Shown one piece after another: positions 11,448 to 59,933 of a DNA stretch of 64,000 bases (its first letter is position 1; the number at the start of each line of letters is the position of its first letter). The notes beneath the pieces were generated by a model. That model saw only the letters and a list, made by a program, of their open reading frames with translations. It was not told the origin of the DNA and did no database searches. The translations under genes and the position numbers were made by a program. The stretch is from Adiantum capillus-veneris. Its lineage: Eukaryota; Streptophyta; Polypodiopsida; Polypodiales; Pteridaceae. The stretch spans positions 91,789,180-91,853,179 of the forward strand of contig CM043962.1 of NCBI GenBank assembly GCA_014529385.2, given 5' to 3'.

Positions 11448-11854
11448 AACTCGCCAAGTTACCCTCGTGTCCGAAGCAAGAACTTGTGACGTGTGGCATA
11501 CTTCTAGAACTCGACGAGTTACTGGTAAGAAGCTCCATGTGACTCGTCGAGTGACGTGGTTATGCCACAAAGGCGACATGTTATTTCCATGCACATGCAC
11601 ACACGGCATTGCTACGTAACTCGTCGAAGTAACGTGGCTATGCCAACATAGGCAAGCCATGTAACTCGGCGAGTTACGTGGCAAAGCCTATTAGATTGTT
11701 ACATAGGCATGTCACGGAACTCGGGGAGTTACATGGATGCCTTCTTGAAAAAAATCTCAACAAAGACGTGGCATACACATCAAATGTCCACATAACTCGA
11801 CGAGTTACGTGGACAGCTCTCCAATCGTTGGCATGCCACGCAACTCGACGAGTT
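11448..11854. repeat. cluster of eight palindromes with consensus GTAACTCGWCGAGTTAC
   Basis: Cores AACTCGNCGAGTT or close variants are centred at about 11,454, 11,514, 11,547, 11,624, 11,669, 11,724, 11,800 and 11,848. The best copies extend the dyad to CCACGTAACTCG/CGAGTTACGTGG. Spacing is irregular (33-77 bp) and the sequence between copies is not conserved, so this is neither a simple tandem repeat nor a CRISPR array. Confidence 0.75.
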
Positions 11855-12149
11855 ACGTGGCACTCAATGAGACTTGCAGAGATGATTGAACATGGACCCA
11901 CATGCGTGCATGGACTTTTTTTACGAGAATCGTACTGAGTGTCTATCTCAGAGAATGTCTAGATCAAATCTCTATCACTCCTTGTCTCTATTGAGACTCT
12001 TTTTCCCTCTCTGTCTCTCTCTCTCCTCATACAATGTGTATAAGAGTCCCTCTACCACATGATAAATATCATATCATTTTTTGTAAAATTATATACAAAT
12101 TCGTAGCCAAAAATACATCTATTTCCAACCTTCGAGGACGCTGCCCCTG

Positions 12150-12545
12150 AACTCCTCCGCCAAGGGATATAGATGATCATATAGAGGAGCATACCATCAA
12201 CCATATATATCCCTATATAGAAGATCGTAGGACTAGCCGTATCCACATAGACAAACATTCTTTACAAAGTTAACCATGTATATGTCCATACAGACAATTG
12301 TATAGATGACCATAGAGACAACATTGTAGATGCACTTATAGAGGACCATGTAAACACCCATATAGAAGCTATAAATACAAGCATGTCCTAATCCATTATA
12401 AAAGGATACCAATGTAGATGAACATATAAAGGTCCACATATATTGCAATCAATCTAATCATATAGATGAAAATATAGAAAACCATATAAAGACCCATGTA
12501 CATGGACAAAGATCCAACAATATCAGATGATCATATCCTAATCCA
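12150..12545. repeat. degenerate CATATAGA/ACCATA short repeats
   Basis: AT-rich stretch with many variants of CATATAGA, GACCATA and CCATATAGA at roughly 20-bp spacing. It leads into the 180-bp satellite. No gene. Confidence 0.45.
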
Positions 12546-15500
12546 TAAAAGAAGAGCTAAAATGGGTTGTATGAGCCATATGTCCCATTTTAGCACATAG
12601 TATGGCCCTTGACCATCCAAACCATATCGGATGGCTGTGTGACTTTTTAGGAATGGGTGAATGGTTCTCACACCCATTCCTACAAATTCTCATGGTCATC
12701 CAATTGGTTTGGTCGATCCCGGCCCATACTATGTGCTAGAATGGGTTATATGAGCCATAAGTCCCATTTTAGCGCATAGTATGGGCCTTGACTGCCCATA
12801 CCATATTGGATAGCTATGAAACTTTGTAGGGGTGGGTAAGTGGTGGTCACACCCATACGTGAAAAGTCTCATGTCCATCTAATATGGTTTGGATAGTCTC
12901 GAACCATACTATGCGCTAAAATGGGCCATATGGCTCATATGACACACTTTAGCACATATTATGGGCCTTGACCACCCATATCATATTGGGTGGCTATAAA
13001 CTTTGCAGGGGTGTTGAAATGGTTCTCATCCCCCCCCCCCCCCCGGGTGAAAAGTCTTGTGGCCATCCCATATGTTTTGGGTGGTCGCGAACCATACTAT
13101 ATATTCGAATGGCCATACGGCCCATTTTAGCACATAGTATGGGCATTGACCACCCATACCAGTTTGGATGGCTATGAAACTTTTTAAGGGTGAGAGTGAG
13201 AACCATTTTCCTACATGTGCAAAGTTTTACAGCCATCCACTATGGTATAAGCTATCAAGGCCGATACTATGCGCTAAAATGGGTTGTATGAGCCAAACGG
13301 TCCATTTTAGCACATAATATGGATCGAAACCACTATGGTATGGGCGATCAAGGCCGATACTATGCGCTAAAACGGGTTGTATGAGCCAAACGACCCATTT
13401 TAGCACATAATATGGATCAAAACCGCTCAAACTATCTAGATGGTTGTAAGACTTTGCAAGGGTGGGTTTAAGTTCCATTCTCCCACTTGTACAAAGTTGC
13501 ACATCCATCCAAACTGGTATGGGCAATCAAGGCCCATACTATGCGCTAAAATGGGCCAAATGACTCATATGGCCCATTTTAGCGCATAGTATAGGTCAAG
13601 ACCGCCCAAACCATATTGGATAGACGTGAAAATTTGTACCGATGAGAGTGAGCATTATTCTTCCACCGATGCAAAATTGCACATTCATCCGATATGGTAT
13701 GAGCGGTCAAATCCCATACTATGCGCTAAAATGGGTTGTATGAGCCATATATCCCATTTTAGCACATAGTATGGGCCTTAACTGCTCATATCATATCGGA
13801 TGGTTGTGTAACGTTATAGGGGTGAAAGAATGGTTCTCACCCCCACCCGTGAAAAGTGTTGTAGCTGGTTTGAACGGTCCCAAACCATATGATGTGTTAA
13901 AATAGACCTTATGTCTCATACGGCCCATTTTAGCACATATTGTGGGTCTTAATCATCCATACCATATTGTGGGTCTTAATCATCCATACCACATGGTGAG
14001 GATGGAAGAATAGTACTCACCCCCACCCGTGCAAAGTCTTGTGGCAATCCAATATTGTTTGGGTGGTCTCAAACCATACTATGCGCAAGAATGGGTCATA
14101 TGGCTCATACTGTCCATTTTAGCGCATAGTATGGGCTTTGACCACCTAAACCATATTGAATATCTATGAGACTTTGCAGAGTAAGGAAACCTACCCATGC
14201 AAAGTCTTATGGCCATCCAATATGGTTTGAGAGGTCTCGACCCATACTATGTGTTAAAATTTGTTGTATGAGCCATATGTCTCATTTTAGCACATAGTAT
14301 GGACATTGACTACCCATACCATATCAGATGCCATGGAAAATTTACAAGAGTAAAAAAATTATACTTTCCCCCACTCGTGCAAAATCTTGTAGCCATCCAA
14401 TATAGTTTGGGCAATCTCGACACATACTATGCGCTAAAATGGGTTGTATGGCTCATACGTCCCATTTTAGTGCATAATATGGGCCTTGATCGTCCATACC
14501 ATATCGGATGGTTGTGTAACATTGCAGGGGTGAAGTAATGGTGATCATACCCATCCCTGCAAAGTCTTTTGGCCATCCGATATGTTTTGGGTGGTCCGTA
14601 ACCATATTATGTGCTAAAATGGACCATATGTCTCATACGGTCCATTTTAGCACATATTGTTGGTCCTAATCGCCCATACCATATCGAATGGCTATGAAAC
14701 TTTGCACAGATGGAAGAATAGTGCTTATACCCACCCTTACAAAGTCTTGTGACCATCCAATATGGTTTCGGTGGTTTCAAATCATACTATGCGCTACAAT
14801 GGGTGGTATGGCTCATACGGTCCATTTTAGCATATAGTATTGGATTTGACCAAGCAAACCGTATCGAATAACTATGAGACTTTGCATGAGTGAAGAAATA
14901 GTATCAATCCTATCTATGCAAAGTCTGATGACTATCCAAAATGGTTTGAGAGGTCTCGACCCATACTATGTGCTAAAATTTGTTATATAAGCCATATGTC
15001 TCATTTTATCACATAGTATAGGCCTTGACTACCCATACCATATCGGATGGCTGAGAAAATTTGCAGGGGTGAAAAAATTATACTCTCCCCTACTCGTAAA
15101 AATTATTGTGGCCATCTAATATAGTTTGGGCAATCCCGACCCATACTATGAGCTAAAATGGGTCGTATGGCTCATACGTCCCATTTTAGCGCATAATATG
15201 GGCCTTGACAACCCATACCATATCAAATGGTTGTGTAACATTGAAGGGGTGAAATAATGGTGATCACCTCCATCGTTAAAAAGTTTTGTGACCATCCGAT
15301 ATGTTTTGGGCAGTCCCTAACCATACTATGTGCTAAAATGGACCATATGTCTCATACGGCCCAGTTTTTAGCACATATTATGGGTCCTAATCATCCATAC
15401 CATATCGGATGGCTATGAAACTTTGCAGGGATGGAGGAATAGTGTTCATACCCACCCGTAAAAAATTTTGTGGCCATCCAATATAGTTTCGATGGTCTCA

Positions 15501-15640
15501 AACCATATTACACAATAGAATGGGTCGTATGGATCATACGGTCCATTTTAACGTATAGTATGGGCTTTGACCACGCAAACCATATCGAATAGCTGTGAGA
15601 CTTTGCACAAGTGAGGAAATAGTACTCAACCCCGCCCATG
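12545..15640. repeat. ~180-bp satellite array, about 17-18 monomers with internal inverted repeat
   Basis: The block CCCATTTTAGCGCATAGTAT starts at about 12584, 12763, 12943, 13121, 13301, 13394, 13573, 13753, 13924, 14113, 14281, 14461, 14641, 14821, 15000, 15180, 15360 and 15542. Spacing is mostly 178-182 bp; one 93-bp partial unit and a few length variants (168-189 bp) are present. Each monomer also carries the reverse complement ATACTATGCGCTAAAATGGG ~17-20 bp upstream, so each can form a ~20-bp-stem hairpin. The rest of the unit includes CCATACCATATCGGATGGCT, CTTTGCAGGGGTG and GTGGCCATCCAATATGG. The unit size is that of many plant centromeric or heterochromatic satellites. ORFs inside are repeat artefacts. 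Confidence 0.9.
13030..13044. repeat. poly(C) run in the satellite
   Basis: About 14-15 C residues in one monomer (ATCCCCC...CGGGTG) where other monomers have CACCCCCACCCGTG. This is slippage inside a C-rich part of the unit; run length may be an assembly estimate. Confidence 0.85.
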
Positions 15641-15998
15641 CAAAGTCTCGTGGCCATCCTTCTAGTTATAACACAGGTGGCCCCATCGACGCTACCGGCC
15701 CCGTCATGGTGTCATCGGCCATGGCATTGTCCGCTTCGTTCTTCACGCACCCATCGGTCCTTATCGACAGTCCATTTTAACGTATAGTATGGGCTTTGAC
15801 CACGCAAACCATATCGAATAGCTGTGAGACTTTGCACAAGTGAGGAAATAGTACTCAACCCATCCCATGCAAAGTCTCGTGGCCATCCTTCTAGTTATAA
15901 CACAGGTGGCCCCATCGACGCTACCGGCCCCGTCATGGTGTCATCGGCCATGGCATTGTCTGCTTCGTTCTTCACGCACCCATCGGTCCTTATCGACA
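15541..15998. repeat. 229-bp tandem duplication, nearly identical copies
   Basis: Copies 15541-15769 and 15770-15998 differ at only a few bases. The unit joins the last satellite monomer (GTCCATTTTAACGTATAGTA) to the first GC-rich repeat (CTTCACGCACCCATCGGTCC). The duplication therefore happened after the two repeat types became neighbours. Confidence 0.9.
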
Positions 15999-16225
15999 CA
16001 CCCGTCGTGTTGGCTCACCCATCCGCCCATGCCATCCCATCGTCGCACCTGTGCAAGGACCGTAGACCTCGTCGATGCTATCGGTCCCATCATGGTGAAG
16101 CCGACGGTGGCATCGTTCGCACCATCCTTCACGCACTCTTTGATCCTCGAGTGGCTCGCACGTCAACCCACGTGGCCCCATCACCCTTGATGTGCATGGC
16201 TCGTCGGCTCCGTCCGTGCTACAGA
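15660..16225. repeat. GC-rich repeat (left part)
   Basis: Variants of ATCGACGCTACCGGCCCCGT, GTCATCGGCCATGGCATTGT, CTTCACGCACCCATCGGTCC and CCGTCCATGC-like words recur at roughly 130-230 bp. The frames look coding (CTTCACGCACCC and similar) but no protein family is recognised. Related sequence resumes at 16,973, after an inserted element. Confidence 0.6.
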
Positions 16226-16972
16226 TGTTAGGAAATAGGGCGTACCTAAGTAGATAATTAAGTAGTTTACTTAATGGAGAGACATAATTTTCACACACGA
16301 GAGATTATAGAGTAGAGAGAGAGAGTACACACGATATACGTGGTTCACCCAATGTGGGCTACGTCCACGGGAAAGCAACCACTCAATGGCTTTAGTACTT
16401 CAAAACAAGAACTAGATTACGAAGGGATTATACCCTTTTGGAGCTCCCTTCTTGCTTCACTCTCACCACCTCACATCAACTTCACAATAATGCACCACAA
16501 TGCTTCACAATCCGTTTTTGTGTGTAGAAGAGGCCTCCTTTTAAAAGCCAAAAGAGATGCCCTCTCTCCTGAGAGGTAGCCGTGTGTAGCCGCCCTTGTG
16601 TTGAGTCCGACTTGGACTCTCCAATGCGCCCATGTGTGGCTGCTCTTGAAAAGACAAGTCCATCTTGAAATTGACCACTGGCCATTGAATTCAACCACTG
16701 TCCACCGGTCCTTGACTTCCGACCATCGGCCCACCGGCCATTGACTATCGGCCATCGGCCAACCGACTGATCGTTTTTCGACCACTTTCAAACCGCCGTC
16801 CGGCCATAATATTCCGACAAAAAAGAATATTCCAGCAAAGGCCATTAAAATTTTGGTTTTCAGCAAATGATTTTTCTTCACACACGACGGCTTCTCCTCA
16901 TAACAGGGCCTTACAAATATGTGTTTTTAATACAAAAAATTACAAGGGATAAATCAAGCTCCATACTTAACA
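16226..16972. mobile_element. solo-LTR-like element bounded by TGTTA...TAACA
   Basis: A 747-bp AT-richer insert splits the GC-rich repeat. It begins TGTTAGGAAATAG and ends CATACTTAACA, short inverted termini as in LTRs. It carries the word ATACGTGGTTCACCCAATGT followed by GGCTACGTCCACGG, which I recall from many plant copia-type LTRs. The flanks ACAGA and ACCGG match at only three of five positions, so a target-site duplication is not secure. No coding region is inside. Confidence 0.5.
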
Positions 16973-17300
16973 ACCGGCCTCAATCGGCCCTATCACGTTG
17001 TCATCGACAATGATGTCGTTCGCTTTGTGCTTCACGTACCTATCAGCTCTTGCCAACATACTCGGAGCGTCAGCCCCACTGTCGGTCCACGCCGTCCCAT
17101 CAACGCGTCCATGCCCTCGATTATCCTTCGTCCACGTACTCGATCACATCATGATGGAGTCGCATGTGGCTCTATCAAGCACCTGTCGGCCCTCGTACAT
17201 GCGCTTGGCTCCTCGCCACACCATGAGCCATCCCTTCAGCGCATCGGCTGTCGTCGATGAACGCATCATTCGCGCCCTTGACCATCGCATCCTCTCATGG
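16973..17300. repeat. GC-rich repeat (right part)
   Basis: CATCGGCCCTATCACG, GTCGTTCGCTTTGTGCTTCACG and CCACGCCGTCCCATC resemble the words of 15.66-16.2 kb. This part is the other side of the insertion at 16,226-16,972. Confidence 0.5.
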
Positions 17301-20139
17301 AAACCTTCTCTTGCGGACTTCCCCCAACAAGGGGGTTTCCCCCGTTTGCCGGTCCGTGCGTCATGGTTCTTGGGGGTTTTGTCGATCTGCGCCAGATTGT
17401 GTACAACTATAAGATAGTGGTGCTCGATTGAGACGAGAACAGGGCGGACCGCAGAGCGAAGGACATGTGAGGTGAGGTAGACATTGGGATGCAATCCCTC
17501 CTCTCATGCTAGTCCAAAGGCTACCTTCCACCGACGGGCTTGGCTACTTTCGGGCCGTTTTCAGGTCTCGCGGGGCTCAATGCGCTCGGGGTGGCCGACA
17601 GGGCTCGATAGGCAATAAGTGATAGGGGACCGTGTCCAGGGCCGAGGCACCGACTATGGTGAGCTTTCGCCCGGGCCGCAGTGTGATCAAGGAACACGAC
17701 GGACTTTTTTTCGCCGCGAGCTACGTGTTGTTTGTATCGATATGGAAGGTCCCGAACCCGTGTGCATAAGTAAATTAAAAGCTATTTATAAAAAAAAACT
17801 TTTTTTGTGATTCAATGATATTTTTAAATAAATAAAATTTTATTATTATTTTATACTTTCAAAAAATAAACAATTACATAAAAAATAATTTTTTTCTTAA
17901 ATTATCACGTAAATAATTAGGTTGAGATATCTTGATTTTAATTTATTTATATTATTTTAAAATAAAAATAAAAGATGACATGGCTATTGAGGTAGCCATG
18001 CATGAATGACATGGTCATCCATGTAACAAACTGATGTGAATGATTGATGACATGAAATGCATAGATGAAAAGATCAGGTGGCGGATGGGATCCCCTCATT
18101 TGCCATGTCATATGATGACGTGTCAAAATGGTGACATGTAATGATTAGGTGGCAAAAAAGGAGGTGATAAGTTGACAAGGTGGTGATGTGGCATGCTTGG
18201 TGGCTCATGAGGTGGCGAGTGATGTGGCAAGCCATGCGAGCAATACTACTTGTGATATGTGAGGTAATGGATAACATGGCACTTAAGGTGAAGTGGCATG
18301 CAAGGTGGTAGTGGAGGGCGGTAGATGAGTTGGCCGTTAAGAGTGACATGGCAAGCAAAGAGTTACGGTCAAAGTGTTGACTGTGGTGATGTGGAAGGTG
18401 AGATGGGGTGATGACATGGACCTTTGGTGAGTGGCGGCCTCCTTGTATGAGGTGGACTCGCCAACTAGGATTGGGAGAATAGAACCAAGCCATATATGTT
18501 GACAAATGTCAAAAAATTTAGGTTTGGTATTTACCAAACGTAAGGAGGCACACCTAAAGTGACTGGTACAAGTAAAAAAAATTAAAACAATGAAAACGTG
18601 TCTTTCACTTACTCAAATTTTTTTTCTATGAGGACCTCACACTAAGAGTTATTACATATATGAAAATCAAAATGAGTGGCAATGTATATTATTTATTAGA
18701 TTTTTTAAAAATTTTATATCAAGATTCTCTGAGCAGTCTTTGTTATTTTCTAAGGTAGATCTTTATAAAATGAACCGTTGAAGTTTAAAATTTTTTGCAT
18801 GGTCACATTCTTTGGGTCATATTTACCTGATGATCGTTTGATCTTGCAAAATAAGTTCTACATCATTAGATATATGGTGTTAAAATTTTAGATTTTTGTA
18901 AATAAAAATTCTAACAAAGAAAAATGAATATTAATTATACAAACATCCAAAAAATTATCAATAAATCAAGTTAAATTGCTTGCCAAGTGAACATTTCATG
19001 TCCAAGAGGGTAAATAAAGAAGAAAAGCCGATAAAAAATTATAAGTATTTCTTCATCAAGGTCACAATGCAGTGGCAAGGTGTGATAGGCTCAACCAGAT
19101 TAGTCATTACACAATAAAATTACCATTTAGATGTGAAAAAATGAAGATCGGAGCTTTCCATTGTGTTTGCAACTATGTGCTTTGTGTGGCTACCAAATCT
19201 TGCCTCTTCAAGTAAGTGCAAGCAAATCAAATGTACGTAAGAATGGCAAAAAAGAGACTATTTCTCAACTGTCTTGGTAGGGGCAACTACTGAAAGTGGA
19301 TATTATCATGCATACACCCAAAAACATAATGGATATATTGATAACCAACTCACGTTTATGATTATTTTGACCAATAAAAAGGAAAAGTTAATATTTGAAA
19401 AGACTCTAGTAATCTCGTGTGGACATTGAACATGTACACCAAACGTCGTGTTGACACCTTCTATAAGCAATGTGTCTTGGAGAAGCCTTCTCGTCACCCC
19501 CTCTATTCACAATCCATGCTTCCAAACAATCATAAAAGATGTGAATAGATGTGTCACCTTACATTTGTTTGGGAGAACTTATCTGCTTTGCCACATAAAA
19601 GCTAATTTATTCTTCAATCAATGCAATGCTTTAAATATCATCCTAAAGGGGGGCTCAAAAAGTGTACCATAGTTGGCATACACATCTATGAGTGCATTAC
19701 CATGGGGCCAACGACTTCTTGAATAAACATGGATATTTAGCTTTTCCTTTTCTCTTGAATGGCTTCCTCATTGCACTTTAGCTTTTCTATGTACACAATA
19801 TTAGGTATTTATGTTTATGGAGGCAAAAACTTTCTAGAAGATGCTGGCCTTGCCTCTCTTGGGATCAACTTCAAAAAACGACTTTGGCTGGTCATAAAAG
19901 AGTAGAGGAACAGTTAGAGGATCTCTCTTTCAATGGTTTCTCGTCCATAGTCTTTTTTCCTACACCCACAAAAAACATAATTCTCACATTCAGATTACCT
20001 CCAATAGGTTTCCATAAAAATATTAGGGAAGACAACTGTACATTAGCTCGTTGGGTTTCCACTCTTGAATGTTCAACCCTAAAAATGTAGCAACCATTGT
20101 CCTCTCTCTCAATCAGCTCCCTAAAAGACACATTATCAA

Positions 20140-20140
<1 letters not shown>
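17301..20140. other. intergenic, AT-rich with a low-complexity GTGGCA tract; one PPR-like scrap
   Basis: 18,000-18,500 is low-complexity DNA rich in GACATGG, GATGTGGCAAG and GAGGTGGCG. At 19,654-19,703 (minus) a frame reads GNALIDVYANYGTLFE, close to the PPR word 'GNALIDMYAKCGTLE', so a small PPR relic may lie there. No other feature was recognised on either strand. Confidence 0.4.

Positions 20141-20222
<82 letters not shown>
20141..20222. repeat. compound (CT)n(TA)n microsatellite
   Basis: About 21 CT units run directly into about 20 TA units. Confidence 0.95.
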
Positions 20223-20224
<2 letters not shown>

Positions 20225-21115
20225 CCTCCCTCTTCTCTGCCCACATAGCCATAACTCTTAACTCTCTCTTTCTATCCCCTCCCACGGGGTTTCAATTTAA
20301 AAGGTCCATGCCACATTATGTCTAGGTCACATAATTCCATGTCTAGGATAGACATTGTAGAGTTTCAACAACCGTAGATTGTGATCAGCAATACATCGAA
20401 GTTAGTGGAAACGCCTGAAGTCCTTAGTATAGGCTGGACCTAGAAAATGGGCTGTTTTCAGTAAAATGTAGTGTGCACAACTTCGGAGGCTCACGATGAT
20501 CGAATAGTGAACACTTCAGAGGGTTACATATTTTTTCCATCATTAGTGGACACACCCTTCAAAGAAAAGTCCAGCCACTTTCGATTCATTAAACACATCA
20601 AAAATTCAAAGGAGAGAAGCTTTCTAGATAATAACATGAAAAAACTGAATTGTCGAATACTCCCCATTTAAACTAAGCCCTTCACGACAAAATAAGTCCT
20701 GTTGATGAGACCAAAGTGCTCTTTTGAACTAGCAATACTTGCTCTCTATACTGTGTATGTGTCTACCAAGGATGAGATATATATAGCCAATGCAACCAAA
20801 CTTGCTTCACTAAATAGCACGTCTTTCATAAGTCAAAACCTTGCATGTATCAAAACTAATATCGAACACATATGTATATGGCTTAAACATCACAACACTA
20901 CACACCTCGGAAGTCTCAACAAGAAAAGTGTGACGTGGTTCACTGAGGATAATCCAAAAAGCTTGCACTCAACCCCCACCACACACACAAACATATTATT
21001 TTCTTAACTGCAATTGATTGCGTATTATTTTCTTAACTGCAATTGCTTGATAATTGCATATAGTTTGAGGATACACAACAATGACAATCTCCAATGTAAA
21101 ATGTCATTTGCCCAT

Positions 21116-58146
<37,031 letters not shown>

Positions 58147-58402
58147 ATTCGTGGGTAGCTTGGCGTTTTTCACTCTACGACTTATTACGTGTGCACGCTC
58201 TCTTCCCTTTACATAATCTTCCAAGCATGGTAAGGCAGTGGTCACGCGATGCTTGAAGTAATTGTGCCTCTTGCATGGTCACCCAACCCCAAGACTTTTC
58301 ATAGCTACTAGTAAAACGGCGCCGCCGCATGGCCCCTCTTGTCCTCAAACCCCTCGCTCTTGAAAATTTTCATAAAAGCATATGAAGAAAAGTACTCTCT
58401 CT

Positions 58403-58422
58403 CCCCCCCCCCCCCCCCCCCC
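58403..58422. repeat. poly(C) run
   Basis: About 20 C residues after CTCTCT; the exact length is likely uncertain in the assembly. Confidence 0.9.
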
Positions 58423-58545
58423 TTGCCATAGGTTTAGTGAAATCCCACCTCGATAACTTTAAATCCCTCTTTCTTATGAAGTTGATGGTGAAAAAGCTTA
58501 CAAATCTTGGCAATTTCAGAATGTATTTGTCAAGATGACACAAAG

Positions 58546-58549
<4 letters not shown>

Positions 58550-58602
<53 letters not shown>
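58550..58602. repeat. (CT)n microsatellite
   Basis: About 26 CT units, (GA)n on the UFM1 strand. Confidence 0.95.
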
Positions 58603-58605
<3 letters not shown>

Positions 58606-58699
58606 CGCTCACGGTGGCGGTATGACCCATGTAAAAGAACTTTCATGTAATTTGGATATGAACATTTGAAAAGATTTTGTTCAACCCTTTATGAAATGA

Positions 58700-58920
58700 C
58701 TTAGGTCCAAAAATATAGCATTACAAAGACCACTTCTTGCGTCTAAATTGCAGAGCTATATAACTGCAGCATTATGTTTCAAGTGCAAAGAAGACAATGC
58801 TATCACAATGTATGCACTGACATATTCGAAATTGTTGCTATACCAAATTATTTATAGCATCCTTGGAAAGTTTGCATGGCAAGATATTGTTAATGGTCTC
58901 TAAATACGCAATCAAAATGT
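58700..58920 (-). mobile_element. Helitron helicase fragment
   Basis: CATTACAAAGACCACTT, CTATACCAAATT.TTTATAGC and TTGCATGGCAAGA match the helicase region of the large Helitron at 60,340-60,640, with an internal deletion. It is a small, diverged second copy in the same orientation, just upstream of UFM1. Confidence 0.6.
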
Positions 58921-59480
58921 CAAAATGTCAAAATGTCCAAAATAATATCTATGCACAGTACATAGAGATGCAAGCTTTCTACATCCTAAAGTGCAACCTA
59001 CGACATGCTCTACCATGGTATCGAACCACCCATGGTCCACGATGTAAGACACATCGACCAATCACTGGGGGGATAGATCCCAGAACAAAAATGCGTAGGG
59101 ACCAACTACCATGGGTTAGACCTTGAGAAAACACAACATTCATTAGGAGGGTTCTTCCGAGCTCTTGAATGGTGATACGTTCTCTGAATCCTCTTTGGAT
59201 AGCAACTTGGACGTAGCAGAGCAAACTTGGATCATATGAGGCCTCAAAAAATCCCACCAGCAAGAACTGTGAATGATTTTGTAATCTATATCCAATCAAA
59301 AGTCTATTAGTATAAACAAAATAGAGACAAAATAAAACATGATTACTTCATGACATCAACATTGTTACCTTACTACATCCAAAACCTCGAGTAGATGAAT
59401 AACCTCCATGGCGTTGATAGGGCCCCTCCATAGTAGTGGATCTAGAAAATAATTGGTGATTACGAGTTTCAAATTCGAGA

Positions 59481-59524
<44 letters not shown>

Positions 59525-59670
59525 CATCTTTTACCTTGGATGTGCCGAGGTTGCCTTCCTAGCGTATAGGTCATGGAGGCGTTAGGATCCATCTTCATTC
59601 ATAAAAAATAGTAAATGAAGGTAAAAGATTGGTGCTATGTATTTTGGAAGGGGGGGGGGGGGGGGGGGGG

Positions 59671-59705
<35 letters not shown>

Positions 59706-59933
59706 AATCATAGCACAATTATGGAGATCCCCTATCATATCACTATATAAGGCCTCAAAATGTAATATCCAAAGAAAACACCTCTCTGAAATTCATGAGC
59801 AAATTGGTAGACCAAAAATGTAGTTTTACAAAGCGTATAAATAAGATGGGTGAACTTATATATTATATCTACAAAGCTACTGCATAATTTAAATCTTGCA
59901 AGGCTGAATGGGTCTTTACACTTGCATTTCATT
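58921..59933. other. unassigned, with (GA)n and poly(G)-(GA)n tracts
   Basis: 59,477-59,521 is mostly (GA)n. 59,648-59,673 is about 26 G followed by (GA)n to 59,702. No gene. The Helitron 3' end should lie here but no CTRR with hairpin was found. Confidence 0.5.

Larger units (their letters stand above)
58147..58620 (-). promoter_or_regulatory. UFM1 upstream region with GA tract, C run and upstream AUGs
   Basis: On the gene strand there is a (GA)26 tract (58,550-58,602) and a poly(G) run (58,403-58,422) 250-460 bp before the ATG. Upstream AUGs at 58,228 (17-codon uORF ending 58,175) and an AUGUAA at 58,214-58,209 precede the start. No TATA box is clear, and whether these lie in the transcript is unknown. 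Confidence 0.3.

Noticed and set aside
11448-11854. CRISPR array
   Set aside because: Repeats are short palindromes of variable length and spacing in a plant nuclear context, with no cas genes.
12968-15240. Several ORFs of 60-100 codons in the satellite
   Set aside because: They restate the 180-bp unit, occur on both strands and stop at monomer variants.
16998-17417. A 139-codon ORF in the GC-rich repeat
   Set aside because: GC-rich repeats lack stops by composition; alternate frames are equally open and no domain is visible.
58995-59030. tRNA or SINE: the minus strand has GGTTCGATACC, matching an RNA polymerase III B box
   Set aside because: No convincing A box at the right distance, no cloverleaf and no poly(T) or repeat ends; a single 11-bp match is weak.
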